From assembly GCF_030272615.1 (NCBI RefSeq), contig NC_081405.1, forward strand, positions 568,353,095 to 568,417,094: a DNA stretch of 64,000 bases, written 5' to 3'. Under the pieces are notes generated by a model, which did not search any database, was not told where the DNA came from, and saw only the letters and a program-made list of their open reading frames with translations. Made by a program: the position numbers and the translations under genes. Numbering within the stretch: position 1 is the first letter of the stretch; every line of letters begins with the position of its first letter. Shown here piece after piece: positions 1-9,463 of this stretch. The stretch is from Cryptomeria japonica (lineage: Eukaryota > Streptophyta > Pinopsida > Cupressales > Cupressaceae).

Positions 1-859
1 AAAGAATCATCATCATTAGTCAACTTACATCCGGTCACCATAGGGGTGCCAACTAGCTTTGAATCATCTAAACCAAACTTCTTCAACAATTCCTTCACAT
101 ACTTGGATTGAGAGATAAAAATACCTTTATCCAATTGAGTAATTTGTAATCCCAAAAATAATTTTATCTCACCAATCATAGACATTTCAAACTCATTTTC
201 TATTTCATCAGCAAACTTTTTGTACAAACTATCATCTCCACCAAAAATAATATCATCAACAAATACCTCAACAATTAAAATGTTATCATGATCAATCTTG
301 AAGTATAGATTACTATTAGCAGTACCTTTATTGAATCCAAGATTCATCAAATACTTATCCAATCTGGCATACCAAGCTCATGGGGCTTTCTTCAATCCGC
401 ACAGTGCTTTCTTCAATCTACAAACCATATCTCCCTGATCTGTCAATTGAAATCCATCTGGTTTCTCAATATACACTTCCTCTTCCAACTCTCCATTAAG
501 AAAGGCCGACTTGACATCCATCTGATAAATTTTGAAATATTTGTAAGTAGCATAAATAAGAAATAATCTAACAACTTTAATTCTTGCCACCAGAGAAAAA
601 GTCTCCTCAAAGGCAATTCCTTCCATCTAAGAATATCCCTTACAAACAAGTCTTTCTTTATTCCTAACAACTTCACCTTTTTCATCCAATTTATTCTAGA
701 ACACCCATTAGTTCCAATCACATTCTTATCCTTAGGTCTGGGAACAACAATCCATGTATTATTCTTTTCAATCTGGTTCAATTCTTCTTCCATTGATTTA
801 ACCCGATTTTCATTTTTGCATGCTTCACTAACATATTTAGGTTCAATCTTAGAAATCAA
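1..859 (-). pseudogene. Copia reverse transcriptase (element H, 3' incomplete)
   Basis: This is RNA-dependent DNA polymerase of the copia type, which copies the element RNA inside the virus-like particle. Two frames carry it. The frame ending near 859 gives the N-terminal stretch with EACKNE, MEEELNQIEKNNTW and VPRPKDKNVIGT. The frame at 378-626 gives the palm region with YQMDVKSAFLNGELEEEVYI and KALCGLKKAP. The C-terminal VGTPMVTG-like stretch lies near 60-1. At least one frameshift and several stops separate the pieces. The equivalent gene of element J (26492-27385) is far better preserved and gives the same residue order, which supports the call. Confidence 0.9.
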
Positions 860-1125
860 GCAATATTATTTAGCAATTCTTCTTCTAGTCATGATCACAC
901 CTCTATTCTTATCTCCTATTATCTAGTTTCTGAATGATAATCTTACATACCTGGGAGTCTTAGGATTTTCCTGATTTCCAAACTATTGAGCTCTTTCTTT
1001 TGCACTAGCATTTGTACCTTCTCCTTCATTTCAGGAACAATCTGAATTTGATTCTGAGTCTGCACTTGCTTTCCTTTATCAGAGCTAACATCCTAATCAT
1101 CTAAATCATATCTGCAAGATCTAAT

Positions 1126-1815
1126 CTATCTCATATTTCTTTCATTAGCTTTCAAATTAGCACTCTCAATTATATTTCTTAATCTCTTATTATAACACTG
1201 GTGGGCCTTGATCTTACTAGAATAACCAAGAAATATTCCTTCATCACATCTAGTATCAAACTTCCCTAAATCTTCATCTCTTCTGATATAGCATTTTCTT
1301 CCAAAAATTTTGAAATATCTAAATGTAGGAACATGACCAAACCATAACTCATAAGGAGTCTTACCGGTATCACCTTTGATATGCACCTGATTAAAAGTGT
1401 AAACAATAGTACTCACAACTTCTCTCCAATAGATATGCAAAATATTTCCTTCAATCGTCATGGTTCTAGAAGCTTCCCGAATTGTTCTGTTCTTCCTCTC
1501 CACAACACCATTCTGCTGAGGGGTCTGTGGAGCAGATAACTGTCTCTTCACTCCATGCTCTTCACAAAAAGTATTGAACTCACCAGAAGTGAATTCACCA
1601 CCTTTGGCATACCTCAAACACTTCAACTTTAGTCCAGTCTTAGTCTCAACCATGGCTTTGAAAATCATGAACTTCTCCAAGGCTTCAAATTTCTCCCTTA
1701 AGAAAGTAACCCACATCATCCTTGAATAATAATGAATCAACAACATGTAGTACCTATCTCCCTGCAAGCTTCTCACTCTAGAAGGACCACACAAATCAGT
1801 ATGCACAAGATCCAA
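1126..1815 (-). pseudogene. Copia integrase core (element H)
   Basis: Integrase inserts the cDNA into chromosomes using a D,D-E active site. The 229-residue frame has the first aspartate in LVHTDLCGPSR and the glutamate in PQQNGVVERKN. The middle aspartate, normally in a D-x-GGEF context, is replaced by alanine (RYAKGGEFTS), so this core would be inactive. The C-terminal part carries HIKGDTGKTPYELWFG and FGRKCYIRRDE, typical of copia integrase. The frame ends are set by stops rather than by a real start codon; the protein would have been part of a gag-pol polyprotein. Confidence 0.92.
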
Positions 1816-1872
1816 TATTATATTAGAACTATACTGTTTTCTTTTAAAAGTAACTCTTGTCTACTTCCCTAA

Positions 1873-2172
1873 CTAGCATTCCTTGCATACCAGATTAGTA
1901 GGCTTTACCAAGTTAGGAAGATCTCTCACTACTTGAGTAGAACTTATCTTAACCATGCAATAAAAATTTGCATGACACATTGTTCTATACCATAACCAAC
2001 TTTCATCAATCTGAGAAATCAAACTACTTTTACCACTAGCATTCAAGTGAAAGATATTACCTTTAGTCTTTGTTCTTGATGCAATCTCAATTTCGGAACC
2101 ACTTAAGATTTTACACTTGCCATTCTTAAATTGTAAGTCATATCCCTTGTAAACTATGTGTCCAACACTCAA
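1873..2172 (-). pseudogene. Gag-pre-integrase / integrase HHCC domain (element H)
   Basis: This frame carries the N-terminal zinc-binding part of copia integrase, which sits between protease and the integrase core. Recognisable pieces are VGHIVYKGYDLQFKNGKCKI, then WLWYRTMCHANFYCMVK, then PNLVKPTNLVCKEC. The second His and both Cys of the HHCC site are visible, but the first His of the usual LWHRR motif reads Tyr, a change one C-to-T step away. It lies directly upstream of the integrase core in the transcript sense and is separated from it by a few stops. Confidence 0.85.
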
Positions 2173-2280
2173 AATATTATTCTTTAGACCTTCTACATAT
2201 AAGACATCATCAATATTGTGCTTACCATCAAGAGAAATGGAACCTCTACCACAGATTATACCAGTTTTGTCATCACCAAA

Positions 2281-2751
2281 TCATAATACACCACCATCAT
2301 ACTTTTCCATACTCACAAACTTAGTCTTACCACCTGGCATATGATGAGTGAAACCATTGTGAACAACCCGTTCATCTTTCTCTTCAACTTTAGTAGCCAA
2401 ATTTTTCTCCTCATTAATGGAACTAGTAGAATCATTAGGCACCAAATCATCTTCCTTGATAGAAATGAACACCCATTCATCTCCTGAATTTCTCTTATTA
2501 GATTCATCATATGTCACACCTTCATCAACAACATAATAACATTTCTTCTGATATTTAGTCTTATAGGTTTTCTTAGGAACTCTTTCTGAACACCTTGAAG
2601 AAAAATATCCTATCTTATTACATGAAAAACATTTAAGAGGTAACTTCCCTTCATACTTACCGACTCCTTTCGACAATCTTTTGGCAATCGGGGCTTCAAG
2701 ATCTCTTTCTTGTTCTTCAAGTTCTCTCATCTCCTTCTCATATCTAGACAC
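2281..2751 (-). pseudogene. Gag zinc knuckle and protease remnant (element H)
   Basis: The 156-residue frame begins with a charged stretch, followed by a knuckle reading CFSCNKIGYFSSRC. A CCHC knuckle needs His at the ninth position and here it is Tyr, so zinc binding is probably lost. An acidic linker follows, and then VVHNGFTHHMPGGKTKF. That is the copia protease site, where D-S-G is normal and the aspartate is now Asn. The segment therefore combines the end of Gag with a disabled protease. Confidence 0.82.
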
Positions 2752-2912
2752 CCTTGTAGAACTTTCTCTCAGATTATATTTCTACTTCCTGGAATGGTAG
2801 CTTTGAATGCAGATTTTGACTTAGGAATATTTTCACCAAATTGGGTCAACTCAAAGGCAACAAACTTTCCAATTAGCATGTCTCTAGTCACATTTGTCAC
2901 CGTTCAAATCTC

Positions 2913-3423
2913 CTAAATAGCAACAACCTTGTGCTTGTAAGCAAGAGGCAAGGATTTCAACATTTTAGCTACAATATCTAATTCTTCCAACACTCCACCG
3001 ACACATCTAATATTCAACACAAGCTTATTCACTTTTTGCATAAAAGAGGTAATGTTCTCATCTTCATCCATCTTCAACAAATCGTACTTTGCCTTCAAGC
3101 TCTGCAACTTGGAAATCTTCACATGGATGTCACCTTCATACAAAGTCTCTAGCTTCTTCCAGATCTCATGAGCAGTCTACAAATCCATCACATTAGTCAT
3201 TTCAGAATCAGTCAAGGCACTCAAAAATGCTTCCATAGCTCTAATATTGAATTCAACTTCCTTTATCTCATCCGGAGTTGTAGGACCATTCAAAAGAACA
3301 TTATACACATTCTTAGTAATCTTCACCATTGTATCTCAAGTGACATTCCATCCTATTTTTCCAAAGAGTGTAGTTTGTTCCATCAAATCTTGGACTATCC
3401 TTCTTGTAAGAATAGGTTTCCAT
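2913..3423 (-). pseudogene. Copia Gag N-terminal and middle region (element H)
   Basis: Translation can start at the ATG whose first base is 3423, about 45 bases inside the primer site. It gives METYSYKKDSPRFDGTNYTL and then LWKNRMECHLR, the standard opening of copia Gag. After a frameshift, the frame at 2913-3143 continues with YEGDIHVKISKLQSLKAKYD and MDEDENITSFMQKVN, the usual UBN2-like Gag helix region. Gag forms the particle shell and binds element RNA. The frame is shifted at least once and contains stops. Confidence 0.88.
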
Positions 3424-3465
3424 CCCAGATCACCTCAAGTGGTCAAGTTTCTTTCAGAGGATCTA

Positions 3466-3479
3466 GATCTGATACCAAT
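3466..3479 (-). promoter_or_regulatory. Primer binding site, element H (initiator-Met tRNA type)
   Basis: On the minus strand this reads TTGGTATCAGATC, one base off the usual plant TTGGTATCAGAGC that pairs with the 3' end of initiator methionine tRNA. It lies three to four bases from the LTR end, as expected. Confidence 0.82.
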
Positions 3480-3482
3480 TAT

Positions 3483-4467
3483 TGGCAACACTGTAGAAAA
3501 TTGAGAGGGAGGGGTGAATAATTTTTCTCAAAAACTCTACTTAACTCAAACACAATTTTAGATCTGATAATCAACAATGAAAGCATAAATCAACACCACA
3601 TTAATAACACACAACACCAAGATTTTTGACATGGAAAACCTTGTCAAGGGGAAAACCACAGTGGAAACCTACCCACAATGAGATGATACCCTATTAGAAG
3701 TATATGAAATATTAAAATGGGGAATGCACATGCATTTAGACACACTGCCTAGAGCTCACTGCTCAAAACACATAACAAGGAGGGCTACAACCCTTGGGAA
3801 GACTCACTGTCTTACAAAAACATTTGGATTACATCTAGAAGATCATGAACTAATAAAATATCATCTCCTCATGCTTGGTTACAATTCTGGTTAAACACAC
3901 AATCTACTATGCCAAACTTCTTTACACTTCCGAAAGATCAAAACATTTGTTCGCACACTTATCCGATCACACACATTCAGATACACTTGCAAATACATCT
4001 CTCATATGATTGTTACATTTATTTATACAGGTCGGCTCAACACACATCACAAATTACAAGAATATAACCACACACACTACAATATTACATGCAGACCAAA
4101 ACATTATCAGCTAAGACATAGTATGGACCAAAATCAACACCTCGAATAAGAAACACTTCCAAGAATTATGCCTCGAACATTTGTAACACGCTACAATCAT
4201 CATGTCGATCAAGAACATGAAGAACACCACCAGATAAGGAAAATCATCAGTAAAGCACACAACGATCAACGCAGACCATCAACACTGATAGAACATGATC
4301 TAAAAAAATCCACAAGAATCATGAATTACCACAACAACAACCACACCAACACAACTTACTAGAATCTGACTGCAACATACTAGCCAAACCAACTCATTTA
4401 ATCTGACTGCCACACTGGAACACACCGAGGAATATGTTGACATCAATGACAACACATTATTCCAACA
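3483..4467 (-). repeat. 5' LTR of element H
   Basis: The LTR runs from TGGCAACACTG (plus sense) next to the primer site to ATTCCAACA near 4467. The inner end is fixed by the primer site; the outer end is inferred from the TG...CA rule and from similarity to the ATGCCAACA ends of elements A, B, C and J. It contains the conserved hairpin block: AAAATT/AATTTT around the G-run, CCTT/AAGG at 3639-3649, GTGG/CCAC at 3661-3676 and AATGC-ACAT-GCATT at 3723-3736. The partner LTR lies outside the window. Confidence 0.75.
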
Positions 4468-4737
4468 AACTTCTCAACAATATCCAATAAACAATACCAA
4501 ACCCCAAAGAGAGTCATATCCTTGAAATTTTATTCTACAATGCAATAACATTATTACTCATCACGTGACTTGGGAAAGCAAAGATGGAAAATTGTAACTT
4601 TTTTTTAGGAAACATAGAATGGCTATCCAATTCCCACTTTGTAAAAGTATTTTGAATGAATAAAGAATATTCCTCAATATAACTTAGGGATACAAAGTGA
4701 GGGACTCCATCAAACTAAGAGCTCTTTAAGTATTTTA
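4468..4737. other. Spacer without recognisable feature
   Basis: AT-rich sequence between the outer LTR end of element H and a tandem repeat. I see no coding or RNA signal. Confidence 0.5.
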
Positions 4738-5452
4738 TAGTCAATATAGAAATATTTTCAAAGGTTGGATATCCTTGATGAGTACAAAATAATCTTGGAG
4801 AAAGATTTATAAAAAATGAAGGCCTTCATCAAGGATGAACAAGATAGACTTAAATGTAGTTACTCCAAACTTGGAAACCACATAGTCAAAATTTGATACA
4901 CAACGATATATTGTGCTAAGATTGAGGTTGATTGTCTTGCACAACTATGTTGGTACAATGACAATCTCCCCAAGGATAGTCAATATAGAAATATTTTCAA
5001 AGGTTGGATATCCTTGATGAGTACAAAATAATCTTGGAGGAAGATTTATAAAAAATGAAGGTCTTCATCAAGGATGAACAAGATAGACTTAAATGTAGTT
5101 ACTCCAAACTTGGAAACCACATAGTCAAAATGTGATACACAACGATATATTGTGCTAAGATTGAGGCTGATTGTCTTGCACAACTATGTTGGTACAATGG
5201 CAATCTCCCCAAGGATAGTCAATATAGAAATATTTTCAAAGGTTGGATATCCTTGATGAGTACAAAATAATCTTGGAGGAAGATTTATAAAAAATGAAGG
5301 TCTTCATCAAGGATGAACAAGATAGACTTAAATGTAGTTACTCCAAACTTGGAAACCACATATCAAAATGTGATACACAACGATATATTGTGCTAAGATT
5401 GAGGTTGATTGTCTTGCACAACTATGTTGGTACAATGACAATCTCCCCAAGG
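4738..5452. repeat. 239-bp tandem repeat, three copies
   Basis: Copies start at 4738, 4977 and 5216, each with TAGTCAATATAGAAATATTT, and the third stops at CCCCAAGG near 5452. The spacing is 239 bp both times. Copies differ at only a few bases and the third has lost one G. Each unit holds a coding-like stretch with ATGAAGG..TTCATCAAGGATG. I do not recognise the product. The single-base deletion in copy three opens a 75-codon frame there. Confidence 0.9.
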
Positions 5453-5585
5453 TGGGAACCTTCACTTGGAAGTCATCCAAAAGAAAATTTTAAATATTGT
5501 AGTCTCAAAAAAATGAACTAATAATAAAGTAGAAGCCCAAGCCCTTCTCTTGGGACAATAGGTTGACAATTCATGCAATATAAAT

Positions 5586-6800
5586 ACAATTTTATTTTTT
5601 TACTGATCAAAGCTAATTACAAGAGAAAAAAGGATAGCAGTCTGCAACAATAAAGAAGAAGAAACCAAAAGCAAAAAAAATAGTTACAACATCAAGCCAA
5701 TAGTTGATAAAAGTTACACTGATAGGCAAAGAACATAATTATCAGCCTAGCTGAAAAAATATTAGCCAATAGAATGATGTCTAAGAAAAAAGTCACACTT
5801 GAAATTTGAACAACTTTTGGAGCTAACTAGAACATTTGACATCTCCCTCTTGCAAATGAATAAACTGATACATAATTTCTTCAAAAATCTTGCTAGAGGT
5901 AGGATCCTTCTTCATTTGAAAACACAGAGGCAATTTGTAACATAATGTCACAGTAAAATTGTAGCATTTATACTTCTTGATGCATAATGTAATTAGAAAA
6001 CATAGCTAAACATCTATTTTTCCAAATATACAACAAAACAAATTTCCTCATAGAATCAATAACCAAAACAACTTTTTTCCATCCTAAAGCGTGATAAAAA
6101 ATAACAGAAAAATGGTCAAAAATTGCATTCTATTTTTGTTTTGTCTAAGGGTAGCCCAAAAAAATATGTTTTATGTTTTCCACACATTTGTCAAAAAACA
6201 CACTTGATTGATTGAATCTTTAAACATTTTAATCCATCTCCAACATGTAATTTAAAATGTAGGATCTTTCATGCCAAGATCTGAGTATTAGCCTCAGGTC
6301 TAGACCTCCATATTTGTGTGCTTAGATTCATCCACTTCTTCTCTTTAAATTTGCAACCCCATTTGATGTTAAGTCTAGGATTTAACTTCATATTAGATAG
6401 GAGTTTCAAATACATTTTCTTCAAAAGGAAATAGGAAAAAGGAATTGTTCTAAACCAAACCCAATCCTTGAAAACACTATATTGAAGAGGAGAGCATAAT
6501 TTGATAAGCAAATCTACAAGCACCAAAGACTTCATTAAAGTGATGAACGCCTCCCCTTTGACCAGTTTTCAAATTGACAATGTCTTAAAAAATATAACTA
6601 CTTCTCCATTCATTGATAATATATTCTATCCAACATACATATAAAAAGACAAATAAACAAAAACTTCTTCACCAACTTTACAATCAATAAAGAACATACC
6701 ATCATTAGCAATATAGTTGAGACATGGACCTCCTTTGGTTCCATGTTTAATCTCAAACCTACCTTATTCCCACATGCCACCAAAGATTACAGAGCTTTTT
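5586..6800 (-). pseudogene. LINE remnant K, C-terminal zinc region and 3' tail
   Basis: The minus strand gives a broken frame. Its best part (6269-6535) contains VFKDWVWFRTIPFSY, KLNPRLNIKWGCKFKEKKW and IWRSRPEANTQILA. After frameshifts it continues with a Cys...Cys...His stretch including ENIKHIFFWATL. This is the pattern of the zinc-binding region behind the reverse transcriptase of plant LINEs. A T-rich run on the plus strand at about 5591-5600 fits a short A-rich 3' tail. The reverse transcriptase core was not found, so the copy is 5' truncated, eroded, or both. Confidence 0.62.
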
Positions 6801-8301
6801 CACAAGGCCAACATTTCTCCTTATGATTATCAAGTAAGATTGCACTTCAAGCAATTGTTACTCAAAGTTGGCACCTAAGGTAGAGTGGCATGACTTCAAT
6901 ACTCTTTAACTCTCATGATAGTTGGTAATCCATCACATTCATCACAATTAATATGCACAAGCATATTAAAATTCGAATAAAGATTTAGGGGTTGAATTTA
7001 ATTTAATTATTAAATTTTAATAGATGATGTGATTAATAAAATATTGTAATCTTTATTATTAATTTTAATCAATTAAAAATAATCATATCATTATCTAATT
7101 ATTGTCATTAAAAACATATGCATGCTTTTATCGTCACATTGAAAGCAACTTCCGCGTGACAAATAAAACATAAGAAGTATATGATCATGATGAAAGTTAA
7201 CCGCACTTTTATGTCATGGGATAATATAATCGAATCACTTAATTAATCTCTTTTTAAATTATTTTTCTTGAAGTTGTTGGTTTTGTGATAGGACATTTTT
7301 GGATCTTTTAATCTTTTTGTTTTTGGAAAAGATTCTTTCGAGTGTGAAGGTTTTCAATCATTTTTTATTTATTTATTTATTTTTAAAAATTGTTTAGATT
7401 ATTTTATAGTTATTCTATTTTATTGTTTGATTCCCATTAAATTAGTTTTTGCATTCATTTTATTTTTTATATTATTTAAGCTGGTTCAATGTTAAGGTAT
7501 TTAGGATTGAATTTAAAATCAAAATAAAAAATTTCAATTTTTTTAATAAATTGTTATCAATCAATTCATTGTTTAAAAAAATTAAACATTTATTTGTTCA
7601 ATTAATTAATATGTTAGATAAAACGAATATATGTTAGGATAAGGAATAATCATTCTAAGAATATTTTGACTTGGGGTTTAAGAAGAATACATTGCATTAG
7701 AATCATGTGTCATATGTGTATTTATGAATATTATTTATATTCGTTTTTTCAAAGTTATAAAGTTGGTCTATGTAGAAATTGATCTAGGAGAATTTAATCC
7801 TATTGATCCTGAATCTCCTCAAGGTGTTTATAAACAACATTTTTGTAGATTTAAAAACAAAGTGAAGATGTACAAACCTTGTAGAACTAGAATTTTGTGT
7901 TTCCTTTTGAAATTTATCCATCAAATAGAAAATAGTGAATATAATTTTTTTTTTGTTCTTTTTGTTCTTTTTATTTACTAAAATGACATGGATCCAAAAG
8001 ATATTTATAGATTCAATAAAGTTTTTGATGATCTCTGTCGTGCTTGTGAAGTGTGATACCTGCACCTGCAACACAAACACTCAATAGATCATTACAAGCA
8101 TGGTTAGCAAATTTAAAACAAAGAAAGATAAAACCATGGCAAAGCAATCTATCGCCTCCTAAGAGATGCGAGTGTGGATTTGCTCTCAGATCTGGATAAG
8201 CAAATTCTGGATAAGCAAATTCCAGTGACTTGACTACACCTAGATGGAGGATTTGAAATGATAATGATGCAATTAAGCTAGAAAAGAGAATAATTAAGCT
8301 A
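6801..8301. other. AT-rich spacer, no gene recognised
   Basis: Between about 6960 and 7660 the sequence is very AT-rich with long A and T runs. A frame at 7724-7981 reads VYVEIDLGEFNPIDPESP and could be a gene scrap, but nothing supports it further. At 8040-8300 the base composition is more even and could be an old repeat. I see no promoter or RNA gene. Confidence 0.45.
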
Positions 8302-8306
8302 CATGA

Positions 8307-9246
8307 TGTTAGGGTTTCCACAGATACTGAGAGGGGGGGGGGGGTGAATCAGTATCTGACCAGTAATGAAATTTTTTTAAAACTGAATATGCAAAATGTA
8401 AAGTAATAGTATACCGATATGCAAGAATTAATGCAAATAACAAAATCAAAAACATTCACATGAAAAGAACACCATAACACAAGATGTTTAACGAGGAAAC
8501 CCAGTGTGGGAAAAACCTCGGTGGGATTTGTGACCCACAATATTCACTTACTGGCCAATAAGAGAATATTACTTACAATAGGGGCCTGCACATGCAGGAA
8601 GGCCAATTGCCTAGAGCTCACTACTCAATAAGAAGTCACACTGACTTACAATGAGGATTTACACAAATCCAATATTCTGTACTGCTTTACAATAGCATCT
8701 TCAATGCTAGATTCAGTACCTCTTGCTCTGTTCTTTACATATACCCTTGACCTACAATTCGCACATTAGGTCTACCTTATAATTTATTTATTGCATTCTA
8801 TCCATATCCTACAAATGCCTACAATGATCTCTTTTATATACAAGAGTCATTTTACAATTTTGCCAAGTCGGCTTACAATGATAAACAAAATATTACATAT
8901 CAAAAGTCTTGTTGGCCTCTGTGCCGGTATACATATTTTCCTTCTGTGCCGGTGTACATCTTCTGTGCCGGTGCCGGTGTAGATTGATTTTCTTGATGCC
9001 AGAGCACTGTTCTATTTGAGTAATGCTTTGCCGGTATAATGTCTTGTCGGTGCCATAGGATTGCAAGGTTGTCTGTGTAATGCTTTGCTGGTATAATGTC
9101 TTGCCGGTGCCATAGGATTGCAAGGTTGCCTGTGTAATGCTTTGCTGGTATAATGTCTTGCCGGTGCCATAGGATTGCAAGGTTGCCATCAATGACAAAA
9201 CCTTCAATCACACACAATGTCTCATTGGAGTGTCCATATGCCAACA
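8307..9246 (-). repeat. 3' LTR of element A
   Basis: Plus-sense ends are TGTTAGGG and ATGCCAACA. A perfect 9-bp inverted repeat, AGATACTGA (8322-8330) and TCAGTATCT (8349-8357), encloses a loop with 12 G. Other paired elements lie at 8500-8510, 8521-8538 and 8585-8598. A 57-bp unit is repeated about three times at 9010-9190. Confidence 0.93.
8832..8840 (-). promoter_or_regulatory. TATA-like box in 3' LTR of element A
   Basis: The minus strand reads TATATAAAA, inside a small CTCTT/AAGAG inverted repeat. The matching site in the 5' LTR at 14726-14734 would be the functional promoter. Confidence 0.5.
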
Positions 9247-9260
9247 ATCTCCCCCTTTGG
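9247..9260 (-). promoter_or_regulatory. Polypurine tract of element A
   Basis: The minus strand reads CCAAAGGGGGAGAT directly before the 3' LTR, which starts TGTTGGCA. The tract primes plus-strand DNA. The same tract is next to the 3' LTR of copia element J (25441-25454) and element B. Confidence 0.85.
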
Positions 9261-9463
9261 CATTGATGGCAACACTCATGAGAAATTTCAAAAAGATATC
9301 CAAAAAATGTGTATACCAAAAAATGTTACCAAAAATATGAGGGCTCCCCCTGAGCATGTGATCCCTGTGTTTTGAATTTTGTTTTGAATTTTCTCATCTA
9401 CTACTCCCCCTTTGGCATCAATGACAAAGGTTAGTAGATTTGTAATTGTACCAATTCATAACC

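Larger units (their letters stand above)
1..4467 (-). mobile_element. Element H: Ty1/copia LTR retrotransposon, truncated by window edge
   Basis: The element reads right to left. From 4467 down it has a 5' LTR, an initiator-Met-type primer site, Gag, a zinc knuckle, protease remnant, gag-pre-integrase, integrase and reverse transcriptase. This gag-protease-integrase-RT order defines Ty1/copia. RNase H and the 3' LTR would lie left of base 1, so the target duplication cannot be checked. Frames are broken many times and several catalytic residues are lost, so it is a dead copy. It shares its LTR hairpins and primer site with elements A-E and J. Confidence 0.93.

Noticed and set aside
7449-8080. 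Short frames in the AT-rich spacer as host exons
   Set aside because: No domain, no splice-site pattern I could defend and composition like the surrounding spacer.
8900-9319. Minus-strand frames with repeated AILWHRQDIIPAKHY inside the LTR of A
   Set aside because: They fall wholly in LTR repeat units and run into the polypurine tract; treated as repeat, not a gene.
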